Notes: a model not told the origin generated them from the letters alone. Positions 45,529 to 54,007 are shown, counted from the stretch's first letter. The stretch: DNA of 62,264 nt from Arthrobacter sp. SDTb3-6 (GCF_013376095.1 NZ_JAAMFN010000025.1:1-62264); one strand, 5' to 3'. Numbers and translations are program-made.

Positions 45529-45999
45529 ATGCCCGCAGTCCGTCCGCCCCGCCGCCGCGTCGAATTTTTCGTGGTGCCGTTCGTGGCTGCCGTGTGCATG
45601 GCGTTCATCATTGGCGCCATCGTGATGGACAAGGACTCCGGCGGATGCGCCCCCGCCTCCTGGCACAACCGCGTGATGCTGACCCTGGCGGGAAACCAGG
45701 CCACGGCGGCGCAGGTGGATTCCGTCACGGCCTGCGTCGGGGCCGAGTGTGTCCCGCTCACGCCCACCTTCGCCCGGAAGTCCTCATCCGGGTCCGTCCT
45801 GCTGGCCCGGCAGCCCGACGGGTCGTGGCAGCTCAAGGTCGGCACGCAACCGGCGTCGTCCGTGACCTTCCGTGCCTTTGACGCCTCCGGAAAGGTGCTG
45901 GGCCAGCAGTCCAACACCTTGAACTGGACCCGGGTGGGCGGCAACGAAAAGTGCGGCGGACCGATGGCCGACCTGCACGTGGACCTCCAGCTGCCCTGA
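45529..45999 (+). CDS. single-pass membrane protein of unknown function
   Basis: 156 residues: a basic N-terminus (PAVRPPRRRVEFF), one TM helix (about 14-32) and a 120-residue extracytoplasmic domain with cysteines near 40, 69, 74 and 142 that could form two disulfides. I do not recognise a family. TAGCAT ends 6 bases before the ATG, which suggests a leaderless transcript. Confidence 0.65.
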   Translation: MPAVRPPRRRVEFFVVPFVAAVCMAFIIGAIVMDKDSGGCAPASWHNRVMLTLAGNQATAAQVDSVTACVGAECVPLTPTFARKSSSGSVLLARQPDGSWQLKVGTQPASSVTFRAFDASGKVLGQQSNTLNWTRVGGNEKCGGPMADLHVDLQLP

Positions 46000-46021
46000 G
46001 CCGCTACGGTTCCGCGGGGTG

Positions 46022-46522
46022 TTACCTGGTGAGGAAATACACGAGCACGCCCGCCGCCCAGGTCCCGGCCGCCAGCGACGCGAAGCCGAATTCGGCCAGC
46101 ATGCCCAAACCCGTGGCCTTCAGCGCCGCCACGGAGGATGAAACGGCCGGCTTCACGGACTTCTGGCGCACCAGTTCGGCCAGAAACAGGCCCAGGACAA
46201 AACCAAGCAGCAGGCCCACGAACGGGACCACAAGGAACCCCACCACGCCCAGGACCAGCCCGGCAACGACGGAGCGGCCAGGGATCTGCCGGGCCTTCAT
46301 GGCCCGGCCCGTCAGCACGGCACCGGACAGCATCCCGGCCGCCACGAACGCCGCACCCACGCCAAACACCACCCAGCCCGCCGGCTGCCCCACGGCGAAG
46401 GCCCAGGCCAGCAGGCTGGCGGCGACGAGCAGGCTGCCGGGCAACACCGGAATGATCACCCCGGCGGCCCCCACCAGGATCGCGAGGCCGCAAATGACTG
46501 TCCAGATGAGCTGTGCGTCCAT
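46022..46522 (-). CDS. DUF456 membrane protein
   Basis: A 166-residue protein with about five TM helices and the Gly-rich helical repeats typical of DUF456 (AGVIIPVLPGSLLVAASLLA, VPFVGLLLGFVLGLFLAE). Its function is unknown. A CAGGAT hexamer 6 bases before the ATG may again indicate a leaderless start. Confidence 0.85.
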   Translation of the reverse strand: MDAQLIWTVICGLAILVGAAGVIIPVLPGSLLVAASLLAWAFAVGQPAGWVVFGVGAAFVAAGMLSGAVLTGRAMKARQIPGRSVVAGLVLGVVGFLVVPFVGLLLGFVLGLFLAELVRQKSVKPAVSSSVAALKATGLGMLAEFGFASLAAGTWAAGVLVYFLTR

Positions 46523-46564
46523 CCGCCCATCCTGCCAGACCCCGCCCCCGTTAGACTTTCAAGC

Positions 46565-48073
46565 GTGACTGCAACCAAGGACAGCGGCCCGGAAACCGGC
46601 CGGGCACGGCAGCGAACCCCGGGCATTGCCCCCGGGGTTGAGGGGCTGCGCCGTGTTGTGGGGCTGCGCCGTGTTGTGGGGCTGCGCCGTGTTGTGGGGC
46701 TGCGCCGTGTTGTGGGGCTGCGCCGTGCAGCCGGCAGCCCGGCGGCCTTGGCCGCGCTGCTCGGCGCCGGCGCCTTTGCGGTCTACATGGTGTATTCGTC
46801 GCTGCAGTGGACCAGCTTCGCCATCCGGTCCTGGGACCTGGGCATCTTCACCCAGCTGGCCCAGGATTACGCGCATTTCCAGGCGCCCATTGTGAGCATC
46901 AAGGGCCAGGGCTTCAACCTCCTTGGCGACCATTTCCACCCCATCCTGGTGTTGCTGGGCCCCGTTTACCGGCTTTTTCCCAGCGCCTTTACCCTGCTGG
47001 TGGTGCAGAACCTGCTGTTCGCCGTCTCGGTTGCCGTGGTGGCCCGGCTGGCGCTCAAACGCCTGGGCCGGGTTCCGGGTTCCTGCCTGGGCTTCGCCTA
47101 TGCCCTGAGCTGGGGGCTGCAGTCGGCCGTGGATGCGCAGTTCCACGAGATAGCGTTCGCCGTGCCGCTGCTGGCGCTCTCGCTCTGTGCGCTGCTCGAG
47201 GAAAAATGGCGGCAGGCCTGGATCTGGGCCGCACTGCTGGTCTTCGTCAAGGAAGACATGGGCCTGACAGTGCTGGTGCTGGGCCTGGTCATGGCCCACC
47301 GCGGGCGCAGGCCGGCCGGACTGTGGCTGGCAGCCTGGGGTGTGGCCTGGTTTGTGCTGTCCACCCGGCTCATCCTGCCGGCCTTCAACCACGGCTCCGC
47401 CTGGGCCTACCAGGGCCAACTGGACATCGACGGCTTCCTGCGGGACCCGGCGTCGTTGTTCCAAAAGGACAAGGTGGCCACGGTCCTGCTGCTGGCTGCC
47501 GTCACGGCCGGCCTGGCCCTGTTTTCGCCGCTGGTGCTGCTGGTGCTGCCCACGCTGGCTTGGCGCTTCCTCGGTGAGCTGCCCTTTTACTGGGGGCAGG
47601 AATGGCAGTACAGCGCCGTGCTGATGCCGATGGTCTTTTGCGCCGCCATCGATGCCCTGTCCCGGCGCAGGGTGCTCCATTCGGCGAGGTTGCGGCTGCT
47701 GTCCGGAGTGGCCATGGCGCTGCTTGCCGTGGCGCTGGGCGGGCATTTCGCGTTCGGCAGGTTCGCCAACCCTGCCCAGGGCTTTCCCACGGCGGGCAAC
47801 GCCGCGGCCCGCAGTGCCTTGGCCGCCGTCCCCGCAGGCGTCACGGTGGAGACGGACATCAGCCTCATGAGCTACCTCGTGGACCGGGACCAGGTGTACT
47901 GGATCGGCAACAGGAACCCGGCTCCGGACTATGTGCTGCTGGACGTCTCCGGCCACCCGGGCGACGCCGACGACTCCACCGCCCTGCAGGCAGAGTCTCG
48001 CTTCCCCGGCAGCCGCTACGTCACCGTCCATGCCGACGGCCACTTCCAGGTGGCCAGGCGGGTGGCCGGGTAG
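46565..48073 (+). CDS. DUF2079 membrane protein with repeated N-terminus
   Basis: 502 residues with about 10-12 TM helices. The conserved DUF2079 core (ASLSSLQWTSFAIRSWDLGI-type region near residue 78, FNLLGDHFHPILVLLGP near 117) resembles polytopic glycosyltransferase-C-like proteins. Residues 26-56 are GLRRVV repeated four times plus GLRRAA, encoded by an 18-base DNA repeat, and would make a highly basic cytoplasmic tail before TM1. GTG at 46565 follows TAGACT by 7 bases (leaderless). The function is unknown. Confidence 0.85.
   Translation: MTATKDSGPETGRARQRTPGIAPGVEGLRRVVGLRRVVGLRRVVGLRRVVGLRRAAGSPAALAALLGAGAFAVYMVYSSLQWTSFAIRSWDLGIFTQLAQDYAHFQAPIVSIKGQGFNLLGDHFHPILVLLGPVYRLFPSAFTLLVVQNLLFAVSVAVVARLALKRLGRVPGSCLGFAYALSWGLQSAVDAQFHEIAFAVPLLALSLCALLEEKWRQAWIWAALLVFVKEDMGLTVLVLGLVMAHRGRRPAGLWLAAWGVAWFVLSTRLILPAFNHGSAWAYQGQLDIDGFLRDPASLFQKDKVATVLLLAAVTAGLALFSPLVLLVLPTLAWRFLGELPFYWGQEWQYSAVLMPMVFCAAIDALSRRRVLHSARLRLLSGVAMALLAVALGGHFAFGRFANPAQGFPTAGNAAARSALAAVPAGVTVETDISLMSYLVDRDQVYWIGNRNPAPDYVLLDVSGHPGDADDSTALQAESRFPGSRYVTVHADGHFQVARRVAG
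46642..46731 (+). repeat. 18-bp tandem repeat inside DUF2079 gene
   Basis: Four exact copies of GGGGCTGCGCCGTGTTGT at 46642-46713, then a fifth copy that matches for its first 14 bases. Copy-number change would add or remove six residues and keep the frame. Confidence 0.95.
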
Positions 48074-48175
48074 CGGCACCGGACCGGCCGGACAATATAC
48101 TTTGAAAGGCCCTGCCGCCCCGGCGTGCGGGCCCTTGGTGAAAACTTCCAGCCCACATAAGGATACGGACGGCAC

Positions 48176-48946
48176 ATGCTTGAAGCGGGGGCAATATTTC
48201 TGGCGGGCTTTTGGGCCGGCATGATCAATGTTGTCGTGGGGTCCGGCACGCTGGTGACGTTCCCCGTCCTGCTGCTGTTCGGCTACCCGCCGCTGACGGC
48301 GAACATCTCCAACAACATCGGCCTCGTGGCCGGGGGCCTGTCCGGCACCTGGGGGTACCGCAAGGAACTGGGGCCCAACAAGGACATGATCAAGCGGCTG
48401 CTGCCGGCGTCGGCCATCGGCGGGCTGGTGGGGGCGCTGCTGCTGCTGGTGCTGCCGGCGTCGGCCTTTGGCACCATCGTCCCCGTGCTGATCGTCATCG
48501 GCCTGCTCATGGTGGCCTTCGGCCCGTCGCTGCAGCGGCTGCTGGCCAAGCGGCGCTACACCGGCCCCGGAGGGGGCCCCTCACGCAGCAGTGCCGGGCT
48601 GGTCGCCGCCATCTTTGTGCTGGGCATGTACGGCGGCTACTTCGGCGCCGCGCAGGGCATCCTGATTGTCGGGCTGATGAGCATCATGACCACCGTGGCC
48701 CTGCAGCAGATCAACGCGGTGAAGAACGTGTTGACCACCTCCGTCAACGGCATTGCCGCCATCACGTTCATGGTGGTGGCCTGGCACTACATCGACTGGA
48801 AGGTCACCGCGCTCATTGCGGTGGGTTCGCTGCTGGGCGGGATGGTGGGTGCCCGGTTTGGCCGGAAGCTGCCGCCCATGGCGTTGCGGGCCACGATCAT
48901 CGTGGTGGGCACGGCCGCGCTGCTGAAGATGGTCTTCTTCTCCTGA
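48176..48946 (+). CDS. TSUP-family transporter (TauE/SafE type permease)
   Basis: A 256-residue polytopic protein with about eight TM helices and the duplicated TSUP motif: N-terminal AGMINVVVGSGTLVTFPVLL and C-terminal GYFGAAQGILIVGLM. The family exports or imports sulfite, sulfoacetate or related sulfur/organic anions; the substrate here is unknown. AAGGA lies 10 bases upstream of the ATG. Confidence 0.88.
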   Translation: MLEAGAIFLAGFWAGMINVVVGSGTLVTFPVLLLFGYPPLTANISNNIGLVAGGLSGTWGYRKELGPNKDMIKRLLPASAIGGLVGALLLLVLPASAFGTIVPVLIVIGLLMVAFGPSLQRLLAKRRYTGPGGGPSRSSAGLVAAIFVLGMYGGYFGAAQGILIVGLMSIMTTVALQQINAVKNVLTTSVNGIAAITFMVVAWHYIDWKVTALIAVGSLLGGMVGARFGRKLPPMALRATIIVVGTAALLKMVFFS

Positions 48947-48965
48947 GCCGTGCCGGCCGGCTCAG
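48943..48965. terminator. short shared hairpin formed from two convergent stop codons
   Basis: CTGAGCCG (48943-48950) and CGGCTCAG (48958-48965) pair perfectly around a 7-base loop. The arms contain the TGA of the TSUP gene and, on the other strand, the TGA of the MFS gene. There is no T tract, so efficiency is uncertain. Confidence 0.5.
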
Positions 48966-50221
48966 TCCACGCCCTTGATCTTCACCACAAACACCGCACC
49001 GAGCAGGCCGATCACCGCCGCCACAACGTACAGCGTCACGTAGCCGCCGAAGACGGTCACCAGCGGCAGCGCGATGACCGGGACAATGACCTGCGGCAGC
49101 GAGTTCGCCACGTTGATCACGCCCAGGTCCTTGCCCCGGCTGGCCGCCGACGGCAGCACCTGGGTGAGCAGGGCAAAGTCCACGGCCAGGTAGGCCCCGT
49201 AGCCGATGCCCAGCACGGCGGCGCCCGCCAAGGCACCCGTCCAGGTGGGCTCGAACGCCAGGATCAGGGCCGCCAGGGCAATAATGGCGGAGGAGGCGAT
49301 GACGAACGGCTTCCTCCGGCCCACCCGGTCCGTCCACCGCCCGCCGATGACGGCGGTGACAAGCGTCAGCACCGCGTAAATGCCCGTCAGCACCAGCACG
49401 CCGAATTCCGGGTTGGCAAAGCCCACGGCGTCGCGGAGGAAGAACAGCAGGTACAGGGTCACCAGGTGGTTGCCGACATTGACCAGGAAGCGGGTAAGCC
49501 AGGCCCAGCCAAAGTCCGGGTGGCGCCGGGGCGAGATCCAAAACCCCGTGAAGAACCTGGCCCAGGAAAACGGCGGGCGGTCGGCGGCGGAGAGCACGTG
49601 GTCGTTGGAAAGGAAGAGGTACGGCACCATGCCCGCCGTGAGCGCAATGGCGCACAGGAGGTAGCCCAGCACGAAGTTTCCGGCGACGACGGCGCCCACG
49701 GCCGCGCCCAGCAGGATCCCCACCACCGTGCCCATGGAGGCCAGCCCGCCGATGGTGCCGCGCTGGCGCACGGGCACCTGGTCCGGCACCGCGGCCGTGA
49801 CGGCGGCCAGCGCGCCGTTGCAGCCCAGCTGCACCAGGCACCACAGCAGCGTCATGGCCGCAACGCCGGGGGCGACGGCCAGGCCCAGCAGCCCGATGGT
49901 GCCCAGCAGGGCGCCGATGAACACCCAGGGGACGCGCCGGCCAAAGCGGGAGAGGGACCTGTCGCTGAAGGTGCCGAACAGGGGGTTGGCCACGAGGGAC
50001 ACCGCGGCCCCGGCCCCGGTCACCAGGGCCAGGATGGCTTCCTTGTCGCCCTCATTGAAGTGGATCGCCTGCTGTCCCAGCAGCACCTGGATGGGGCCAA
50101 AGAAGGCGGTGTTGATGCCGACGTTGACCAGCACCACGGACAGGGTCCAGCGGTTCCTGACGTTGTTTGTGGGTTCGGACAGGGCCGCCCCGCTATGCGC
50201 GCCGTGCTTGCTTTCCGTCAC
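48962..50221 (-). CDS. MFS transporter (sugar/GPH-like type)
   Basis: 419 residues with 12 predicted TM helices and the intracellular loop motifs DRSLSRFGRRVPWVFIGAL (near residue 88) and GRWTDRVGRRKPFVIASS (near 298). The former resembles SLC45/glycoside-pentoside-hexuronide transporters. The substrate is unknown. It lies downstream of and on the same strand as the Gfo/Idh oxidoreductase (53-base gap), so they may handle the same sugar. Confidence 0.87.
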   Translation of the reverse strand: MTESKHGAHSGAALSEPTNNVRNRWTLSVVLVNVGINTAFFGPIQVLLGQQAIHFNEGDKEAILALVTGAGAAVSLVANPLFGTFSDRSLSRFGRRVPWVFIGALLGTIGLLGLAVAPGVAAMTLLWCLVQLGCNGALAAVTAAVPDQVPVRQRGTIGGLASMGTVVGILLGAAVGAVVAGNFVLGYLLCAIALTAGMVPYLFLSNDHVLSAADRPPFSWARFFTGFWISPRRHPDFGWAWLTRFLVNVGNHLVTLYLLFFLRDAVGFANPEFGVLVLTGIYAVLTLVTAVIGGRWTDRVGRRKPFVIASSAIIALAALILAFEPTWTGALAGAAVLGIGYGAYLAVDFALLTQVLPSAASRGKDLGVINVANSLPQVIVPVIALPLVTVFGGYVTLYVVAAVIGLLGAVFVVKIKGVD

Positions 50222-50274
50222 CGTGCCCCCATTTTTGGCTGCCCTCCCGGCGGGAGAGGCTCCCTGGCCCCAGC

Positions 50275-51318
50275 TTACTTTGCGGCGGGCCCGGAGAGCT
50301 GCCCGCGCACCTGTTCAATGACGCGCAGCACCGCCACGGAGCCGGCCGGGTCCACCGGCACCGGCCCGCCGCGCAGCAGGGCCTGCGCCAGCCCCTCGTA
50401 AAAGGCCGTGAAGTTTCCGCGTTCGGTGGGCACGGGCACCAGGGCGCCGTCCCGCCCCAGCACGCCCCAGTTTTCCTTCGGATCCACGCCATAGCCAGGG
50501 TCGCCCGGCCGGATCCCGGCGGCAAGCTGTACCTCCTGCTGGTCCATCGCCTGCTTGGTGAAGGCCGCCTCGGACCCCAGGACGCGCATCCGGGGCCCGC
50601 GCTGGGCCACGTTGAGGTTCATCCACAGATGGGACACCACGCCGCCGGCATGTTCCAGCGCGACGAAGGCGTCGTCGTCGGCCCTCTCCACGGGCCGGCG
50701 GGCGGCAGCCTCCCCGTAGACGCGCACGGGCGGGCCGAACAGCTGCAGCGCCTGGTCGATCAGGTGGCTCCCGAGGTCGTTGAGGATGCCGCCGCCGTCC
50801 GCTGCGGCCGCCTTCGCCTTCCACTCCTTCGTCACGGCCGGCTGCCACCGCTCCAGGCGTGATTCAAATCGCCGCACCTCGCCCAGGGCCCCCTCGGCGA
50901 GGAGCCTGCGCAGCGTCAGGTACTCCCCGTCCCACCGGCGGTTTTGGTACGTGGTGAGCACCAGTCCCCTGCGTTGGGCGAGCGCGATGAGTTCCTCCCC
51001 TTCCCCGCTCGTGAGGGTGAAGGGCTTGTCAACCACGACGGCGCACCCGGCTTCCAGCGCCTCCCGCGCGAGTGGCGCGTGGCTGGCGGGCGGGGTGGCC
51101 ACCACCACCAGGTCCACGCCGCTGCCGGCCGGGGACCATTCCCGCCGGTCCACCACCCTGGCCTGCGGGTGGGCGGCCCGCGCCGCGGCCTGCCGTGCGG
51201 GGTCGCCGGTGACGACCACCTCGAGGGCGAAGTCGTCCAGGGCGTCCAGGAAGGGGCCATGAAAAGTGCTGCCGGCCAGCCCGAAGCCGAGCAGGGCTGT
51301 GCGTATCTTTGCCGTCAT
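50275..51318 (-). CDS. Gfo/Idh/MocA-family oxidoreductase
   Basis: 347 residues: N-terminal Rossmann domain (TALLGFGLAGSTFHGPFLDAL) and C-terminal alpha/beta domain. The EKP-like lysine motif is DKPFTLT (near residue 97) and GGGILNDLGSHLIDQAL carries the catalytic Asp and His. It uses NAD(P) to oxidise a polyol or sugar (for example inositol or glucose derivatives). ATG at 51318 follows TAAAAT by 6 bases, so it is probably leaderless; an in-frame ATG two codons up is possible. Confidence 0.9.
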   Translation of the reverse strand: MTAKIRTALLGFGLAGSTFHGPFLDALDDFALEVVVTGDPARQAAARAAHPQARVVDRREWSPAGSGVDLVVVATPPASHAPLAREALEAGCAVVVDKPFTLTSGEGEELIALAQRRGLVLTTYQNRRWDGEYLTLRRLLAEGALGEVRRFESRLERWQPAVTKEWKAKAAAADGGGILNDLGSHLIDQALQLFGPPVRVYGEAAARRPVERADDDAFVALEHAGGVVSHLWMNLNVAQRGPRMRVLGSEAAFTKQAMDQQEVQLAAGIRPGDPGYGVDPKENWGVLGRDGALVPVPTERGNFTAFYEGLAQALLRGGPVPVDPAGSVAVLRVIEQVRGQLSGPAAK

Positions 51319-51354
51319 GGCCATATTTTACCCGGCACGGAAACACCCCCAAGA

Positions 51355-51373
51355 CGTTGTAATGTATACAACG
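51355..51373. promoter_or_regulatory. inverted repeat between Gfo/Idh and cycA genes
   Basis: CGTTGT-N7-ACAACG (perfect 6-bp arms) lies 48 bases before the cycA start and 37 bases before the divergent oxidoreductase start. It is an operator candidate; no regulator gene is adjacent. Confidence 0.4.
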
Positions 51374-51420
51374 GACCGGGTAATCCAGGTCACTTTCCAT
51401 CAGCATTGAGGGGTATTCCT

Positions 51421-52899
51421 TTGCAGCGCGCAAGCACCACGGCCACCACCGGCACCGCCGGCGGGGGCAATGACAATCCACAACTCACCCGCGCCCTGTC
51501 GAACCGGCACATCCAGCTCCTGGCCATCGGCGGCGCCATCGGCACGGGCCTGTTCATGGGTTCGGGGAAGACCATTTCGGTGGCCGGCCCGTCCGTCATC
51601 TTTGTATACATGATCATCGGCTTCATGCTGTTCTTTGTCATGCGCGCCATGGGCCAGCTGCTGCTGTCCAACCTCAACTACAAGACGTTCAGCGACTTTG
51701 CCGGCGACCTGCTGGGCCCCTGGGCCGGCTTCTTCACCGGCTGGACGTACTGGTTTTGCTGGGTGGTCACGGGCGTTGCGGACGTCATCGCGATTGCCGG
51801 CTATGCCCGCGAGCTGATCCCGGGCGTCCCGCTCTGGCTGCCCGGGGTGGCCACGGTGCTGATCCTGCTGCTGCTCAACCTGCCCACCGTGGCGGCGTTT
51901 GGCGAGACGGAATTCTGGTTTGCGCTGATCAAGATCGTTGCCATCGTGGCGCTGATCGTGGTGGGCCTGGTCATGATCTTTACCGGCTTCACGTCCAGCG
52001 CCGGCACCGCCTCCTTCACGAACCTGTGGAGCCACGGCGGCTTCTTCCCGCACGAGTTCATGGGCTTCGTGGCCGGTTTCCAGATCGCCGTGTTCGCCTT
52101 CGTGGGCATTGAGCTGGTGGGCACCGCCGCGGCCGAGACCAAGAACCCCGAGAAGAACCTGCCGCGCGCCATCAACGCCATCCCCATCCGCGTCATGCTC
52201 TTTTACGTCGGCGCGCTGATCGTGCTCATGTCCGTGACCCCGTGGACGGGCTTCAGGGCCGGGCACTCCCCCTTCATCGGCATGTTCGCCCTGGCCGGCC
52301 TGGGCATTGCCGCCACCGTGGTGAACCTGGTGGTGCTCACCAGCGCCATGTCCAGCGCCAACTCCGGCATCTACTCCACCTCCCGCATGGTCTACGGCCT
52401 GGCGAACGACGGCGACGCCCCCAAGGTGTTCGGGCGCCTGTCCCGGCGCAAGGTGCCCCGCAACGCCCTGTTCCTCTCCTGCATCCTGCTGCTGGCCGGC
52501 GTCGTGCTGCTCTACGCGGGCGACAACGTCGGCAAGGCGTTCGACATGGTCACCACCGTCTCGGCCGTCTGCTTCATGTTCGTGTGGTCGATCATCCTGG
52601 CCAGCTACCTGGCATTCCGGAAGCGCCGCCCGCGGCTGGCGGCAGCCTCGACGTTCAAGACGCCGGGCGGCAAGCCCATGGTGTACGTGGTGTTCGCATT
52701 CTTCGTCTTTATCCTGTGGGCCCTGACCACCCAGCCGGACACCCTCGTTGCCTTGGCCGTCACGCCCGTCTGGTTTGCCGTGATCGGCGCCGTGTATGCC
52801 GTGATGCGCCGGGATCCGAACCACCAGGCGCGCATTGCCCTGTGGCAGCAGGAGGCGGCCGGGGAGAAGGCGGCACTGGGCAGCGCCGAATCACGCTGA
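51421..52899 (+). CDS. cycA: D-serine/D-alanine/glycine transporter
   Basis: A 492-residue amino-acid permease of the APC superfamily, 12 TM helices. Long stretches are near-identical to the CycA family: LSNRHIQLLAIGGAIGTGLF, MRAMGQLLLSNL and FAFVGIELVGTAAAETK. It imports glycine, D-serine, D-alanine and D-cycloserine by proton symport (family knowledge). The start is TTG at 51421, with GAGGGG 8 bases upstream; no ATG fits better. The upstream open frame is antisense to the oxidoreductase. Confidence 0.93.
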   Translation: MQRASTTATTGTAGGGNDNPQLTRALSNRHIQLLAIGGAIGTGLFMGSGKTISVAGPSVIFVYMIIGFMLFFVMRAMGQLLLSNLNYKTFSDFAGDLLGPWAGFFTGWTYWFCWVVTGVADVIAIAGYARELIPGVPLWLPGVATVLILLLLNLPTVAAFGETEFWFALIKIVAIVALIVVGLVMIFTGFTSSAGTASFTNLWSHGGFFPHEFMGFVAGFQIAVFAFVGIELVGTAAAETKNPEKNLPRAINAIPIRVMLFYVGALIVLMSVTPWTGFRAGHSPFIGMFALAGLGIAATVVNLVVLTSAMSSANSGIYSTSRMVYGLANDGDAPKVFGRLSRRKVPRNALFLSCILLLAGVVLLYAGDNVGKAFDMVTTVSAVCFMFVWSIILASYLAFRKRRPRLAAASTFKTPGGKPMVYVVFAFFVFILWALTTQPDTLVALAVTPVWFAVIGAVYAVMRRDPNHQARIALWQQEAAGEKAALGSAESR

Positions 52900-52912
52900 T
52901 AACGTGGCTGGC

Positions 52913-53278
52913 ATGAGTGGGGATGCGCCGAAGGTGACCGGGGTGGGCCGCAACGAGCAGGCGGCCCTGGCCAGGGCCCTGGCGGGCGGCACCGACATCA
53001 CAGTCTTTGTCGACGGCACCGCGCACCGGCTGGCACCGGCCGCGCGGGAGGCCGTCGTCGACCTCCTGGCCCGGCTCTCCCGGGGCGAGGCGGTGACCGT
53101 TTCCAGCGTGGCGGAGCTGCTGACCACCTCGCAGGCGGCGGGGCTGGCCGGGATCTCCCACACCTTCCTGCGCAACCTGACCGACCGCGGGGAGATCCCG
53201 GTCCAGTACCGCGGCTCGCACCGGCGCATCCGCCGCGACGACGTCCTGGCCTGGCTGGCGGCGCAGCAGGACGGCTGA
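52913..53278 (+). CDS. orphan excisionase/MerR-type helix-turn-helix protein (antitoxin-like)
   Basis: 121 residues with a C-terminal HTH of the excisionase type (LTTSQAAGLAGISHTFLRNL, then RGSHRRIRRDDVLAWLAAQ). The N-terminal 60 residues resemble antitoxin halves that neutralise PIN-domain toxins. In related loci a PIN (VapC-like) gene follows immediately; here none does. TAACGT ends 7 bases before the ATG, which suggests a leaderless mRNA. It may be a solitary antitoxin or a small regulator. Confidence 0.75.
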   Translation: MSGDAPKVTGVGRNEQAALARALAGGTDITVFVDGTAHRLAPAAREAVVDLLARLSRGEAVTVSSVAELLTTSQAAGLAGISHTFLRNLTDRGEIPVQYRGSHRRIRRDDVLAWLAAQQDG

Positions 53279-53355
53279 TGCGGGCAGCGTCCGGCCGATG
53301 TCACAAACGTTGACCGCTGCCGCCCGCCATTCTAGAATCTTTTCATCTGACAAAA

Positions 53356-53375
53356 TTCATATTCCATAATATGAA
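53356..53375. promoter_or_regulatory. perfect palindrome upstream of peroxiredoxin gene
   Basis: TTCATATT (53356-53363) and AATATGAA (53368-53375) with a CCAT centre, 42 bases before the peroxiredoxin start, within an AT-rich stretch. It is likely an operator, possibly of an oxidant-responsive repressor (inference). Confidence 0.6.
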
Positions 53376-53417
53376 AATACAATGATGTGGCGTCAGATCA
53401 ACCAACCTGGGAGCACC

Positions 53418-53885
53418 ATGCCTGCACAACTTGCCGCCGGAAAACCGGCACCGAACTTTTCCCTGCCCAACGCCGACGGCGAACAGGTCTCGCTGGCCGA
53501 CTACGCCGGACGCACGGTGGTGGTCTACTTTTACCCCAAGGCCGCGACGCCGGGCTGCACCACCGAGGCCTGCGACTTCCGCGACAGCCTGTCCGCACTG
53601 AACAATGCCGGCGTTGACGTGGTGGGCATCTCCACCGATCCGCAGCAGGACCTGGCCAGGTTCACCACGGACTTCGGGCTGAACTTCCCCCTGCTTTCGG
53701 ACCTCAACCACGAGGTGGCGGAGTCCTGGGGCGCCTGGGGTGAGAAGAAGGTCAACGGCACCACGCTGATCGGCACGCTGCGCTCCACGGTGGTGGTGAA
53801 CCCCGACGGCACCGTCCGGTCCGCCGGGTACAACGTCGCCGCGGACGGCCACGTTGCGCGCCTGCGCCGCGAACTGGGACTCTAG
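53418..53885 (+). CDS. bcp: thiol peroxidase / bacterioferritin comigratory protein (peroxiredoxin)
   Basis: A 155-residue BCP/PrxQ-type peroxiredoxin that reduces peroxides with thiols. The peroxidatic cysteine C47 and resolving cysteine C52 are in PGCTTEACDFRD, the atypical 2-Cys spacing. The usual PKAxTPGCT stretch is present as PKAATPGCT. ATG at 53418 has GGGAG 4 bases upstream; an in-frame ATG at 53382 is less likely. Confidence 0.93.
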   Translation: MPAQLAAGKPAPNFSLPNADGEQVSLADYAGRTVVVYFYPKAATPGCTTEACDFRDSLSALNNAGVDVVGISTDPQQDLARFTTDFGLNFPLLSDLNHEVAESWGAWGEKKVNGTTLIGTLRSTVVVNPDGTVRSAGYNVAADGHVARLRRELGL

Positions 53886-53914
53886 CCGGACCACCCCCCT
53901 GCGTGCTGCAGGGC

Positions 53915-53955
53915 CCCAAGGGGCGCGCCACTTCTGCCGTGGCGCGCCCCTTGGG
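53915..53955 (+). terminator. hairpin after bcp
   Basis: A perfect 17-bp stem (53915-53931 with 53939-53955) has a 7-base loop (TTCTGCC), 30 bases after the bcp stop. No T tract follows. Confidence 0.65.
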
Positions 53956-54007
53956 CGTTAACTTGGCGCAGCTTCAAGGCGGCGCGCCGCAATGTCCGCC
54001 CGGGGGA

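Noticed and set aside
46559-48175. A 538-codon minus-strand frame with repeated TAQPHN units
   Set aside because: The repeat is only the complement of the 18-bp DUF2079 repeat, and the frame is antisense to a membrane protein.
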